A DNA stretch of 64,000 bases. Source: Halodesulfovibrio aestuarii. GTDB lineage: Bacteria > Desulfobacterota > Desulfovibrionia > Desulfovibrionales > Desulfovibrionaceae. A program made the translations under genes and the position numbers. The notes under the pieces are model-generated. The model was not told the DNA's origin, did no database searches, and saw only the letters and a program-made list of their open reading frames with translations. Positions 17,990-25,747 of the stretch are shown piece after piece; positions within the stretch are counted from its first letter, which is position 1; every line of letters starts with the position of its first letter. The stretch is from NCBI RefSeq assembly GCF_050571805.1, contig NZ_CP192219.1, one strand, 5' to 3'.

Positions 17990-18509
17990 TACAATGAAAC
18001 AGCGAGTCATAACGCTCGTTGATAAAATACCTAACGGCGCGAAACTTAGCTGGACTACTGATCTTAAAGATAACCAGTTCGGCTGGATTACGCTTAACGA
18101 TGTTTCAGACCTTCCTTTCCTGGCAGAAAAAATTCTGCCGGAAGGTCGCCTTGTGACTATCTCCGCATGTAACGCTAAAGCAGAAGACGCTAAAGCCTTC
18201 CACGAAGTGTGCTACCACTTTGTTATGAAAGGCCTTACTGTCACTGTTACCGTACTGCCTACCGGAGTTGAACCGACTGTGCCTTCCATTACTCATTGGC
18301 ATAAGTCTGCAGACTGGACTGAACGCGAAATGGCAGAAAGCTACGGTATTACCGTGAGCAACCACCCAAATCCGCGTCCGCTGTTCCTGCACGATGCTGT
18401 AAAATCCGAAGCAATGGAACGCCTTGTTCCTCTTTCCACCATGACCAACAGTGCGTCTACCAACTCACTGTGGGAAAAAATTATGGGTGAAAAAGGAGAG
18501 GAGAGCTAG
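17982..18509 (+). CDS. cooU: CO-type hydrogenase subunit CooU
   Basis: A 175-residue subunit of the NuoC/EchD family (30-kDa complex I subunit). The segment ADWTEREMAESYGITVSNHP is the family signature. It packs against the large subunit and carries no cofactor. The start is placed at 17982, where the ATG overlaps the cooX stop and GGAG lies nine bases upstream; the open frame continues upstream inside cooX. An ATG four codons later is the only alternative. Confidence 0.92.
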   Translation: MINTMKQRVITLVDKIPNGAKLSWTTDLKDNQFGWITLNDVSDLPFLAEKILPEGRLVTISACNAKAEDAKAFHEVCYHFVMKGLTVTVTVLPTGVEPTVPSITHWHKSADWTEREMAESYGITVSNHPNPRPLFLHDAVKSEAMERLVPLSTMTNSASTNSLWEKIMGEKGEES

Positions 18510-18510
18510 C

Positions 18511-19596
18511 ATGTCTAACACATACACTATTCCGGTTGGTCCACTGCACGTTGCGCTCGAAGAGCCAATGTACTTTCAGGTGGACGTGAAAGGTGAGATC
18601 GTTCAGTCCATCGAAATGTTCGCAGGACACGCTCACCGTGGTATGGAAAGCCTTGCGCTTGAGCGTAACTTTTTCCAGAACATCGTGCTCACAGAACGCG
18701 TATGTTCCCTCTGTTCCAACAACCACCCGCTGACATACTGCATGGCGCTGGAAAACATCGCGAAAATTCAGGTTCCTGAACGCGGTCAGTACCTGCGCGT
18801 TATTGCAGACGAAGTAAAACGCATTGCTTCACACATGTTTAACGTGGGTATCGGCCTGCACGTTATCGGTTTCAACACACTCTTCATGCATGCCATGGAA
18901 GTTCGTGAAACCATGCAGGATCTCAAAGAGTCCATCTGGGGTAACCGCATGGACATTTCCGCCAACACTATCGGCGGAGCCAAGTACGACATTGATGACG
19001 AAATCGAAGTGTACCTTCGCAAGACTCTTAATGAACTGAAAAAGCCTGTTGAAGAGTTCAGACACATGTATGCAACTCACCCGCAGGTTAAAGCACGAAC
19101 CAAAGGCGTTGGCATCCTTCCTCCGGAAGCTGCCATCGAATACGGTCTTGGTGGTCCTGTAGCCCGTGGTTCCGGCATCGACAACGATGTCCGTAAAGAA
19201 ACCCCGTACGCTGCATACGACAAGCTTAAGTTCAATGTTATTCTCGGCGAAGACTGCGATGTTCGATCTCGTGCACTTGTGCGTCTTGATGAGATTTTTG
19301 AATCCATCAGCCTTATCGAACAGTGCCTCGATCAGATGCCTAAAGGCCCAATCTGCTGCGATCCGCTTCCGGATATCCCAGCAGGTCAGGCAGTGGCTCG
19401 TTCCGAAGCACCACGCGGCGAACTAATCTACTACATGCGTACTAACGGTACCATGTACCCTGAACGCCTTAAGTGGCGCGTACCAACCTACGTAAACTGG
19501 GAAGGTCTACGCGTAATGCTGAATAAAGCGAAAGTGGCGGATATCGCACTTATCGTAAACAGCATTGACCCTTGCCTCTCTTGTACAGAGCGATAA
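18511..19596 (+). CDS. cooH: CO-type hydrogenase NiFe large subunit CooH
   Basis: The 361-residue catalytic large subunit (NuoD/EchE family) of a group 4 [NiFe] hydrogenase that reduces protons with electrons from CO oxidation or ferredoxin. NiFe ligands are present as CSLC (Cys65, Cys68) and CLSC (Cys355, Cys358). The protein ends DPCLSCTER, so there is no C-terminal extension for a maturation endopeptidase; this also holds for R. rubrum CooH and fits the lack of a protease gene here. AGGAGAGGAG precedes the ATG at 18511. An upstream open extension overlaps cooU and is rejected. Confidence 0.95.
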   Translation: MSNTYTIPVGPLHVALEEPMYFQVDVKGEIVQSIEMFAGHAHRGMESLALERNFFQNIVLTERVCSLCSNNHPLTYCMALENIAKIQVPERGQYLRVIADEVKRIASHMFNVGIGLHVIGFNTLFMHAMEVRETMQDLKESIWGNRMDISANTIGGAKYDIDDEIEVYLRKTLNELKKPVEEFRHMYATHPQVKARTKGVGILPPEAAIEYGLGGPVARGSGIDNDVRKETPYAAYDKLKFNVILGEDCDVRSRALVRLDEIFESISLIEQCLDQMPKGPICCDPLPDIPAGQAVARSEAPRGELIYYMRTNGTMYPERLKWRVPTYVNWEGLRVMLNKAKVADIALIVNSIDPCLSCTER

Positions 19597-19709
19597 CGGT
19601 CAGTTTATAGGTATATCTGTTTGCCGACTGCGTGGTTATAATCTTGTTACACAAGCTTGAACCGACGCACAGAAGCAACAGAGTTAAGTAGATTAAGAGG
19701 AAAAATCTG

Positions 19710-20075
19710 ATGCATGAATTAGCTATAACCCAGAGTATGATCACCATCGTTAACGAGACCGTAAAAGATAAAGACGTAATCGTACGTGAAATTCGCATAG
19801 AAGTTGGTCAGCATACCTGCATAGAAAAGCATACCCTTGAAGGATGCTTCGAAGTCTGCACAGAGAAAACGCCTCTTAAAGGTGTAAAACTGACATTTAT
19901 AGACGTTCCCACAAGCTGGAAATGCAGCGAATGTCATTACACGTTCGAACAACGTCTCGCGGACACATGTCCCCGATGTTCCAATACAAATCTCACAATG
20001 GTTACCGGTCGAGAACTACAAGTTAAGAGCCTCGAAGTGGAACCTGTTAATAAGGATGATTCTTATGGAAACTAA
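19710..20075 (+). CDS. hypA: Hydrogenase nickel-insertion protein HypA
   Basis: A 121-residue nickel metallochaperone for [NiFe] maturation. The N-terminal MHE is the Ni(II)-binding motif, and Cys72-75 with Cys87-90 form the structural zinc site. A gap of 113 bases separates it from cooH, with a TATAAT at 19637 but no matching -35, so read-through from the coo promoter is the simplest expression route. AGAGGAA precedes the ATG. Confidence 0.94.
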   Translation: MHELAITQSMITIVNETVKDKDVIVREIRIEVGQHTCIEKHTLEGCFEVCTEKTPLKGVKLTFIDVPTSWKCSECHYTFEQRLADTCPRCSNTNLTMVTGRELQVKSLEVEPVNKDDSYGN

Positions 20076-20634
20076 AGAGTACGCACTGGTTGTTGATGCA
20101 GAAAAATGCAAAGGCTGTAAAAAATGTGAAATCGCTTGTGTAGAAGCACACACCAACCTCACCCGTAAAGAAATCATTAAGAACAAGGCTACAAGCTTAA
20201 GCCGCATCAAAGTATGCAACATTGAAAAAGCTAAAGTGCCTGTACAGTGCCACCAGTGCCACAATGCACCATGTGCACGTGTTTGTCCTACCGCGGCTCT
20301 CGTTCGTGAGCCAGGCATGGTTCGTGTTCGTCAGCAGCTCTGTGTAGGTTGTAAAATGTGCGTAATGGTTTGTCCGTTTGGCGCAATCAACGTTGCTCAC
20401 AACGAACCAATTATCGGCGACGCTACACCTACTTCCCGCAAAGTTGCTATCAAATGCGACCAGTGCTCCGAGTGGCGTGCAAAGAATGGCGAAGAACTCA
20501 CAGCATGTGCAAAAGCATGTAAGTTCGGCGCAATCAAATTTGTGGAAATCCACGAATATCAGGCTCAGAAAGCTGAAGAAGCTGCTCGTTGCTGCATTGA
20601 TGCAAACGCCGCTGATGCTCAGTCTGTTAACTAG
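20065..20634 (+). CDS. cooF: CooF-like polyferredoxin, electron carrier to the hydrogenase
   Basis: A 189-residue iron-sulfur protein with four [4Fe-4S] motifs: CKGCKKCEIAC, CHQC...CARVCP, CVGCKMCVMVCP and CDQC...CAKACK. In CO oxidisers CooF carries electrons from CO dehydrogenase (CooS) to the hydrogenase. The start at 20065 has AAGGA upstream and overlaps the end of hypA; an ATG at 20056 is less well placed. cooS is not in the window, so the donor may be encoded elsewhere. Confidence 0.9.
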   Translation: METKEYALVVDAEKCKGCKKCEIACVEAHTNLTRKEIIKNKATSLSRIKVCNIEKAKVPVQCHQCHNAPCARVCPTAALVREPGMVRVRQQLCVGCKMCVMVCPFGAINVAHNEPIIGDATPTSRKVAIKCDQCSEWRAKNGEELTACAKACKFGAIKFVEIHEYQAQKAEEAARCCIDANAADAQSVN

Positions 20635-20657
20635 CACTAGCTAGTCCCCTAAAAGTA

Positions 20658-20696
20658 AGAAAAGGGCGTACCCATCTGGGTACGCCCTTTTCTTCT
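20658..20696. terminator. Terminator of the coo operon
   Basis: AGAAAAGGGCGTACCC and GGGTACGCCCTTTTCT pair around ATCT. It is nearly symmetrical and can also serve the convergent gene at 20706. Confidence 0.92.
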
Positions 20697-20705
20697 GCTT
20701 TCAGC

Positions 20706-21467
20706 CTAGCTGGCCTTAACAGGCCGAAACTCAGGTTGCTTCACCAGAATAACGGATGCAGGATCATCCTTCACTGAAGAAGCATTTATTTCATATTTCA
20801 TACCGGCATTCTTGTCGGCTGTTGGAACGAAGGTTCCATCTATTTTTGCATTTAAAATTTCTATGGCCTTGCGGGCAACATCTGCGGTGAGCCGTGCACA
20901 ACGTTCTGAAGATTCTTTAGATTTGATCGGAAAACCGGAAGAGTATGCCCAACAAGTTTTCGAAGTTATACACAAAACGGAATCGCTAATGCTGGTTGGA
21001 AGATCTACGTCCAGCTTACAATTTGTTTTTGGGCGGTAGATTGGTAACGCGGTGGTGTCGTGCCAGTAGAACAGTTCCCGTACAAGCTCATTATGCTCTT
21101 TTTTCTCGTAAAAAAGGCCATAGGCGAAAGCGGCACCAAGCAATGCTCCACAGGTTGACTTCCAGCCGCCGACTCCGGAACGTCCTGCTTTCATGACATG
21201 AAACGGAAAATCTTTATACGGTGCGCCGTGCTTTTCAGCCATCTGGCCGATAATGCTGTAGAAGGCAGCATAACAACAGCCGTAGCCCCCATTACAACCA
21301 TCATATGCCATACGTTCGGCTACTGCCGGATCAACTGAATGCGGCTGCCACAACGGACAATCAGGAAACGTTGTTTCCAATATTGTCTTATTATTACGGT
21401 TAACAGGTGCAACAGCAATCGGCACTATTACTTCCTGTTCTTGGTTTTCTGATGAAAGTGACATCAT
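20706..21467 (-). CDS. C_GCAxxG_C_C-family cysteine protein (split-Soret-like)
   Basis: 253 residues. The central part (YDGCNGGYGCCYAAF near 55, then STCGALLGAA near 102) fits the C_GCAxxG_C_C family, which includes the N-terminal region of split-Soret cytochrome c of Desulfovibrio. No CxxCH haem site is present, so it is probably a thiol or metal-cluster protein rather than a cytochrome. There is no clear signal peptide. GGAG stands upstream of two adjacent ATG codons. The function of the family is unknown. Confidence 0.6.
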   Translation of the reverse strand: MMSLSSENQEQEVIVPIAVAPVNRNNKTILETTFPDCPLWQPHSVDPAVAERMAYDGCNGGYGCCYAAFYSIIGQMAEKHGAPYKDFPFHVMKAGRSGVGGWKSTCGALLGAAFAYGLFYEKKEHNELVRELFYWHDTTALPIYRPKTNCKLDVDLPTSISDSVLCITSKTCWAYSSGFPIKSKESSERCARLTADVARKAIEILNAKIDGTFVPTADKNAGMKYEINASSVKDDPASVILVKQPEFRPVKAS

Positions 21468-21565
21468 CTCTCCTACCTGATTTTCGAGTACTATCTAAAA
21501 CACTTAGTTGTTCCCGTCATAAGCAAACAAAGTCAAGCGCTACACGTAGAAACTTTTCATCAGGC

Positions 21566-21593
21566 AAAAAAAAAGTGCCTTTCGGCACTTTTT
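21566..21593 (-). terminator. Terminator of Cys4 microprotein 1
   Basis: On the minus strand AAGTGCC-GAAA-GGCACTT is followed by nine T. Confidence 0.9.
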
Positions 21594-21705
21594 ACTTTCT
21601 GCAACGTTTGCAGCCAGTACACATGGGTCCGCAACCAGCTTGCGCAAAAGTTGCGTCTACCAAAGCATCTTCTAATTTTTTCCAAGCACTCAAAATGTAT
21701 TTCAT
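21592..21705 (-). CDS. 37-residue Cys4 microprotein 1
   Basis: A short gene found by reading the minus strand. The protein runs MKYILSAWKKLEDAL... and ends CGPMCTGCKRCRK, with Cys25, 29, 32 and 35 in a basic tail after an amphipathic helix. GGAGG lies seven bases before the ATG, and an intrinsic terminator follows at once. Microprotein 2 (22093-22206) has 29 of 37 residues identical, including all four Cys. The Cys4 pattern suggests a small metal or iron-sulfur site, but the role is unknown. Conservation of the pair, with mostly conservative changes, argues that it is a real gene. Confidence 0.8.
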   Translation of the reverse strand: MKYILSAWKKLEDALVDATFAQAGCGPMCTGCKRCRK

Positions 21706-21775
21706 GGTTATTTCCTCCGTTGAGGAGGTAACTATGCCTGACCGTCTTCGAAGTAAAATTCAAACTTTTTAGCTT

Positions 21776-21798
21776 TTTCATAAAAAAAATTCATGAAA
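21776..21798. promoter_or_regulatory. Inverted repeat upstream of microprotein 1
   Basis: TTTCAT-N11-ATGAAA lies 70 bases before the start codon, in the same position as the inverted repeat before microprotein 2. Between the repeat and the gene both leaders also share AGTAAAATTCAAA. Confidence 0.45.
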
Positions 21799-21940
21799 CC
21801 ATTTTCCCCTTTTGTCACGGGCTGTTATTGAAATATAAACAGACAAAAACATCTGAACTATCTTTTTAAGTTATACCTTGCGTGCATATTTTTGCTCTAT
21901 ACTTTCAATTTTTGACTCTATTCATTATAAATTTGGACAC

Positions 21941-21969
21941 AAAAAAACCTGTAAAACATGTTTTACAGG
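21941..21969 (-). terminator. Terminator-like palindrome
   Basis: CCTGTAAAACATGTTTTACAGG is a perfect 22-base palindrome with seven T after it on the minus strand. It stands about 90 bases beyond the terminator of microprotein 2, so it either backs that up or ends a very short unknown RNA. Confidence 0.65.
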
Positions 21970-22022
21970 ATAATTATCTACAATATGTATTTGTAAAAAC
22001 GAAATTGGAAAAAAATAATCAA

Positions 22023-22040
22023 TAGTGAAAATTTTCACTA
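22023..22040. promoter_or_regulatory. Perfect 18-bp palindrome
   Basis: TAGTGAAAATTTTCACTA reads the same on both strands. It lies between two minus-strand terminators with no gene directly at hand. It has the look of a dimeric repressor site. Confidence 0.35.
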
Positions 22041-22061
22041 CGTCTACTTTTCTATTCAGAT

Positions 22062-22092
22062 AAAAAAAGAAAAGCGCCTACAGGCGCTTTTT
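22062..22092 (-). terminator. Terminator of Cys4 microprotein 2
   Basis: On the minus strand AAAGCGCC-TGTA-GGCGCTTT is followed by a T-rich tract. Confidence 0.9.
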
Positions 22093-22206
22093 CTACTTTC
22101 TGCAACGATTACAGCCAGTACAAATTCTTCCACAACCACCTTGTGCAAAGGTTGCTTCTACTAATGCGTCTTCAAATCGTTTCCATGCGCTTTTAATGTA
22201 TTTCAT
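22093..22206 (-). CDS. 37-residue Cys4 microprotein 2
   Basis: Paralogue of microprotein 1 with the same length and the same Cys positions (25, 29, 32, 35), ending CGRICTGCNRCRK. GGAGG precedes the ATG, and an intrinsic terminator follows. An inverted repeat stands 70 bases upstream, as in the first copy. The whole unit (operator-like repeat, leader, gene, terminator) is duplicated in tandem with a period of almost exactly 500 bases. Function unknown. Confidence 0.8.
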   Translation of the reverse strand: MKYIKSAWKRFEDALVEATFAQGGCGRICTGCNRCRK

Positions 22207-22275
22207 CTTCGTTCCCTCCGTTGAATTACTTGTATGTCTCAGCAGCTAGAAAGTAAAATTCAAAGAATTCACCTT

Positions 22276-22298
22276 TTCCATAAAAAATTTTTATGGAA
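22276..22298. promoter_or_regulatory. Inverted repeat upstream of microprotein 2
   Basis: TTCCATAAAAA-A-TTTTTATGGAA, an 11-bp inverted repeat with one central base, 70 bases before the start codon. It aligns by position with the repeat before microprotein 1. Confidence 0.5.
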
Positions 22299-22353
22299 GG
22301 TTTTTATTCAATAAAAAAAGTATAATATGACCAGTTAACATGATTGTTTTTTG

Positions 22354-22387
22354 AAAAAAAAAGGCCGTGCACCCTGCACAGCCTTTT
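22354..22387 (-). terminator. Terminator of the SGNH hydrolase gene
   Basis: On the minus strand AAAAGGC-GTGCA and TGCAC-GCCTTTT pair around three bases and run into a T-tract. Confidence 0.85.
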
Positions 22388-22452
22388 CATATACCACATT
22401 CGGGCTTGCCTTTCGACAATACATAGCACCCGTTAAACGTCTTAAAGAATCA

Positions 22453-23050
22453 TTAGCTGTTCATCCACAACACAATATGTTCATGTTCATGAAGGACACT
22501 GGCAATAATCGCATTGCCATCTTCATCAGGATGAATGCCATCAGACAAGTTATTCAAATACGGTTCGTGTTCTGAAAGCTTTGTAAATACGTCAACATAC
22601 GAAATATCATAATCCGCACACATATCATAATATGATGCGGAAAGCTTGCCGATTCGCTCCCGATGCTCCAGATTCACAACAGGAAACGGGCTAACCATAA
22701 TGACATTCCTTTTGCCGTAGGTCTCCACAGCTTCAACAAGAATAGTCCGTGCGTTTTCAACAGAAGCTTCTATAGAAAGATTTTGTTTTCCTGCCGGTGC
22801 GGCCATATCAACAACACCAAAGGAGAACAACAGGCGTGGCTTACTTTCAGGAATTAGTCTGGCTTCAACTTCCGACTTCCAACGCTTAGCTATTGACGTG
22901 CTGGTGTGTTTACGCGCACCCAGATTGTAAAACGTAGCAGGAGGTACCGGAAACACCGGACACCAAGCTTAACGGACCAATCCACCCACGTAATGACGGG
23001 TCATTAACACCGAGAGTTAACGAATCGCCAAAAAAGAAAAAAGTTTTCAT
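22453..23050 (-). pseudogene. SGNH/GDSL hydrolase, frameshifted
   Basis: The first 30 codons from ATG 23050 give MKTFFFFGDSLTLGVND, the block I motif with the nucleophile Ser, then the frame is lost. The rest of the protein continues in another frame from about 22963 (PVFPVPPATFYNLG) to DGIHPDEDGN, which holds the catalytic Asp and His. The total of 598 bases is 199 codons plus one, so one extra base between about 22995 and 22957 explains it. Block III has GVVD where GxND is usual. Members are small esterases or acyl hydrolases. A sequencing error cannot be excluded, since both halves look otherwise intact. Confidence 0.75.
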
Positions 23051-23540
23051 ACTCTCACCTGTTCCAATCCTACTTCAAAAAAAATTAGAATAGTGCTCAA
23101 ATAGGTTTATCAGCACGTATAACCACAGAAGGACGGAGTTCCCCCCCACCGATTGTTATCCTTGGAAAAACTTAAACGTTGCCTTGCATTATACAACGAT
23201 GGTGAGCAAGGCTATAACGTAGTGGAGACTATCCGATAGTGTACTTAACGCTATTCTTGTTCAATTGTCTAGCCACCGGATTTCAATATCAATTTTTTTA
23301 TTTTTACAGCCACATTTCAGTTTTTCTGCTGGACTTTATTTCTCACGCTTTGAGTCCGGAACAACACTTCTCAATGTAGACAACACTGCACAAAAATAAA
23401 AAATACATTTCTACAACTGTACCAGTACATTTCTTAGCAAGCGGCCCGCCGCACAATTCATACTTTCGAAGACGGAATTTAACTTATAACAAAGCTAACA
23501 CCTATAAGACAGAACAAGATGTAATTCTTTACAGGACATT
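23051..23540. other. Intergenic stretch before the FTR-like gene
   Basis: No reading frame with a ribosome site was found. GCCTTGC and GCAAGGC near 23173-23206 can pair as a weak hairpin. Nothing else was recognised. Confidence 0.35.
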
Positions 23541-23621
23541 ATGAAATATTCTTGGAATTTAAGCTGGTTCCTGCACCGTTCAATGCTTGACAGCGCACCA
23601 CAAAATACTTACCAAATCTAA
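23541..23621 (+). CDS. Possible 26-residue leader ORF before the FTR-like gene
   Basis: An ATG at 23541 with AGGAC upstream opens a 26-codon frame (MKYSWNLSWFLHRSMLD...) that ends 40 bases before the next start. No family was recognised. It could be a leader peptide or chance. Confidence 0.25.
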   Translation: MKYSWNLSWFLHRSMLDSAPQNTYQI

Positions 23622-23661
23622 CGGGATTATATCCCGCCAAATAATTTTTCAGGACACCAAA

Positions 23662-24039
23662 ATGAGCGAACCAACAGAAGAGCATATTAAACGTGTGCGC
23701 AACTACGTTGCAAAATATTGCACAAAAACGGGGCTTACCACCCACTCAATGGCAGAAGTTACCGATGCGGTGGTAACAGGCCTTGCAAATAATATTGAGA
23801 CACTAGGGAAACCTCTCTGTCCATGCCGTTTTTACCCGGACAAAGCAGAAGAAATTAAATCCCGCACATGGCTCTGTCCATGTAACGACATGAAAAAATA
23901 CAAGTACTGTCACTGTATGCTCTTCGTTAACGAAGATGGAATGCCAGTAACAGAACACCTTCCGGAAGGTCACGAAGGTCTTGCAACCTATGGTGTGACA
24001 AAAGATCCTGCACCGGAAAAATATAACGCACCGAAATAG
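23662..24039 (+). CDS. Ferredoxin-thioredoxin reductase catalytic-chain-like protein
   Basis: A 125-residue protein with the three paired-Cys motifs of the FTR catalytic subunit: CPC at 53-55, CPC at 72-74 and CHC at 83-85. In FTR these hold a [4Fe-4S] cluster next to the active disulfide and pass electrons from ferredoxin to thioredoxin. No variable chain (FtrA) is nearby, as is usual for anaerobic bacteria. The start at 23662 has AGGAC upstream; the open frame begins 25 codons earlier without a site. The terminator at 24064 closes a single-gene unit. Confidence 0.9.
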   Translation: MSEPTEEHIKRVRNYVAKYCTKTGLTTHSMAEVTDAVVTGLANNIETLGKPLCPCRFYPDKAEEIKSRTWLCPCNDMKKYKYCHCMLFVNEDGMPVTEHLPEGHEGLATYGVTKDPAPEKYNAPK

Positions 24040-24063
24040 AATTTCCTTATGTACGATTTCAAT

Positions 24064-24099
24064 AGTCCCCGTAGACAGGCAACTCCGGGGACTTTTTTT
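24064..24099 (+). terminator. Terminator of the FTR-like gene
   Basis: AGTCCCCG and CGGGGACT pair around a 13-base loop, followed by seven T. Confidence 0.85.
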
Positions 24100-24328
24100 A
24101 TATAGACAATCTTCTATTATGCCTCATGCATTCCAGCCCAAACAAACTATCCCGTACACCCCCTGCCTAACATTGAATATCAGTCCCGCCTGCCACCTGC
24201 CGCCTTCCCAAAAAAAGAGGCTTCCACCACAATAGTGAAAGCCTGCAAACCATATGACTAGCGGCAGACAATACTGCCGTAAAAGCACATAAATTCTGCA
24301 ATAAGACAGTCTGTGTTGCAAGTAACTT

Positions 24329-25745
24329 TTACCTAAAAGTTGCAGCATCCATCATAAGCCGAGCCAGAATTTTCTGGAGTGCCACGCGGGATAAGCCGGA
24401 CACTCTTGCAGCTTCCGAAATGTTTCCTCTTGTGCTTTTAAGCAGATCAGACACATATGCTTGCGTAAACTCATCAATAACTGTGCTTTTTGCTTCCTTA
24501 TATTGGATAAAACCGGATAAGCCGCTTTCGTTAGCAACAACAGTAGATGAAGTACCGGTATCTACAAGACGCACGACGCTCATATCCACTGTATTTCCGG
24601 AGCAAAACACAGTCAGACGGCGAACATAGTTTTGCAGTTCACGTACATTTCCATGCCATTGTTTTGTTGAAAGATACGTTAATACATCCGACTCAATGCC
24701 TTTTTCCGCCAACCCCATTTCGTTACAGGATTGGCGTAAAAAATGATGCGTCAGCAATGGAATATCCGTTACACGTTCACGCAACGGCGGAATTGTAACG
24801 GTAAGGACATTCAAGCGATAATACAGATCCTCACGAAAAGCCTTATCCTGAATCCGCTTTTCCAGTTCCTGATTTGTTGAGGCTACCACACGAACATCCA
24901 CTTGTTCATTGTGGTTTGCGCCTACGGGACGTATCTCACCTTCCTGCAACACCCGAAGCAACTTTGTCTGCACCTTGAAAGATATATCGCCAATCTCATC
25001 TAAATGCAGAGTGCCTCCATCTGTTGTAGCAAAAAGTCCCTTGTGATCTTTATCAGCACCAGTAAATGCACCTTTTACATATCCGAAGAGTTCGCTCTCA
25101 AGCAGCTGCTCCGGTATAGCCGGACAGTTAATACTTAAAAAGTTCTTCTCAGTGCGAGGGCTCAACTGATGAATCATCCGTGCGACCATCTCCTTACCGG
25201 TTTCCGGATTCACCACGAACCAGCACGGTATAATCCGAATGCGCCACAGCCTGAATAGAAAGCTTAAGCTGCTGCATGGCTGGAGATTCGCCTATAAGCT
25301 CTCCGGAAGTACTAAAAGAGCGCACTTGTTCTTTTAACAGTCTGTTCTCGTTCATCAGTGTTGCGCGTTCCTGACTTTTAGCCACGACTCTAAATAATTC
25401 GGCCGGCTCAACAGGCTTAGTCAAAAAATCATACGCACCTTGCTTTACAGCCTGAACAGCCAGTTCAATAGTACCATGTGCAGTGAGCATCACCATTGAA
25501 AGATCAGGACGCTGCTCCAATGCAAGTGGAAGCAAATCCATGCCGGTCATTCCCGGCATAAGCATATCCGTAAGCATGATATCCACGTGCGTTGATTTCA
25601 AAACATCAAGAGCAGCTTCGCCCGTATGGGCAAGCAGCACTTCAAAATCCGGAAACTTACGCACAATCAGACGCTGCAACCCACGGGCAAAATCCCGCTC
25701 GTCATCAACAAGCAATATAGTTAGTTTTACACCTGATAGTTCCAC
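24329..25745 (-). pseudogene. Sigma54-dependent response regulator, frameshifted in the P-loop
   Basis: An NtrC-family regulator read in two frames. The receiver (from GTG 25745) is intact, with VDDE, phospho-Asp in LTDMLMP and Lys in FLTKP. The AAA+ domain continues from about 25200 with the sigma54-contact loop GAFTGA, LHLDEIGD as Walker B, and a FIS-type helix-turn-helix (ISEAARVSGLSRVALQKIL) at the end. The frames break inside the Walker A GESGTGKE: a run of three T at 25201-25203 is one base too long. If real, this abolishes activation; if a homopolymer error, the gene is whole (about 471 residues). It follows the kinase gene by two bases and is its evident partner. Confidence 0.88.
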
Positions 25746-25747
25746 TA

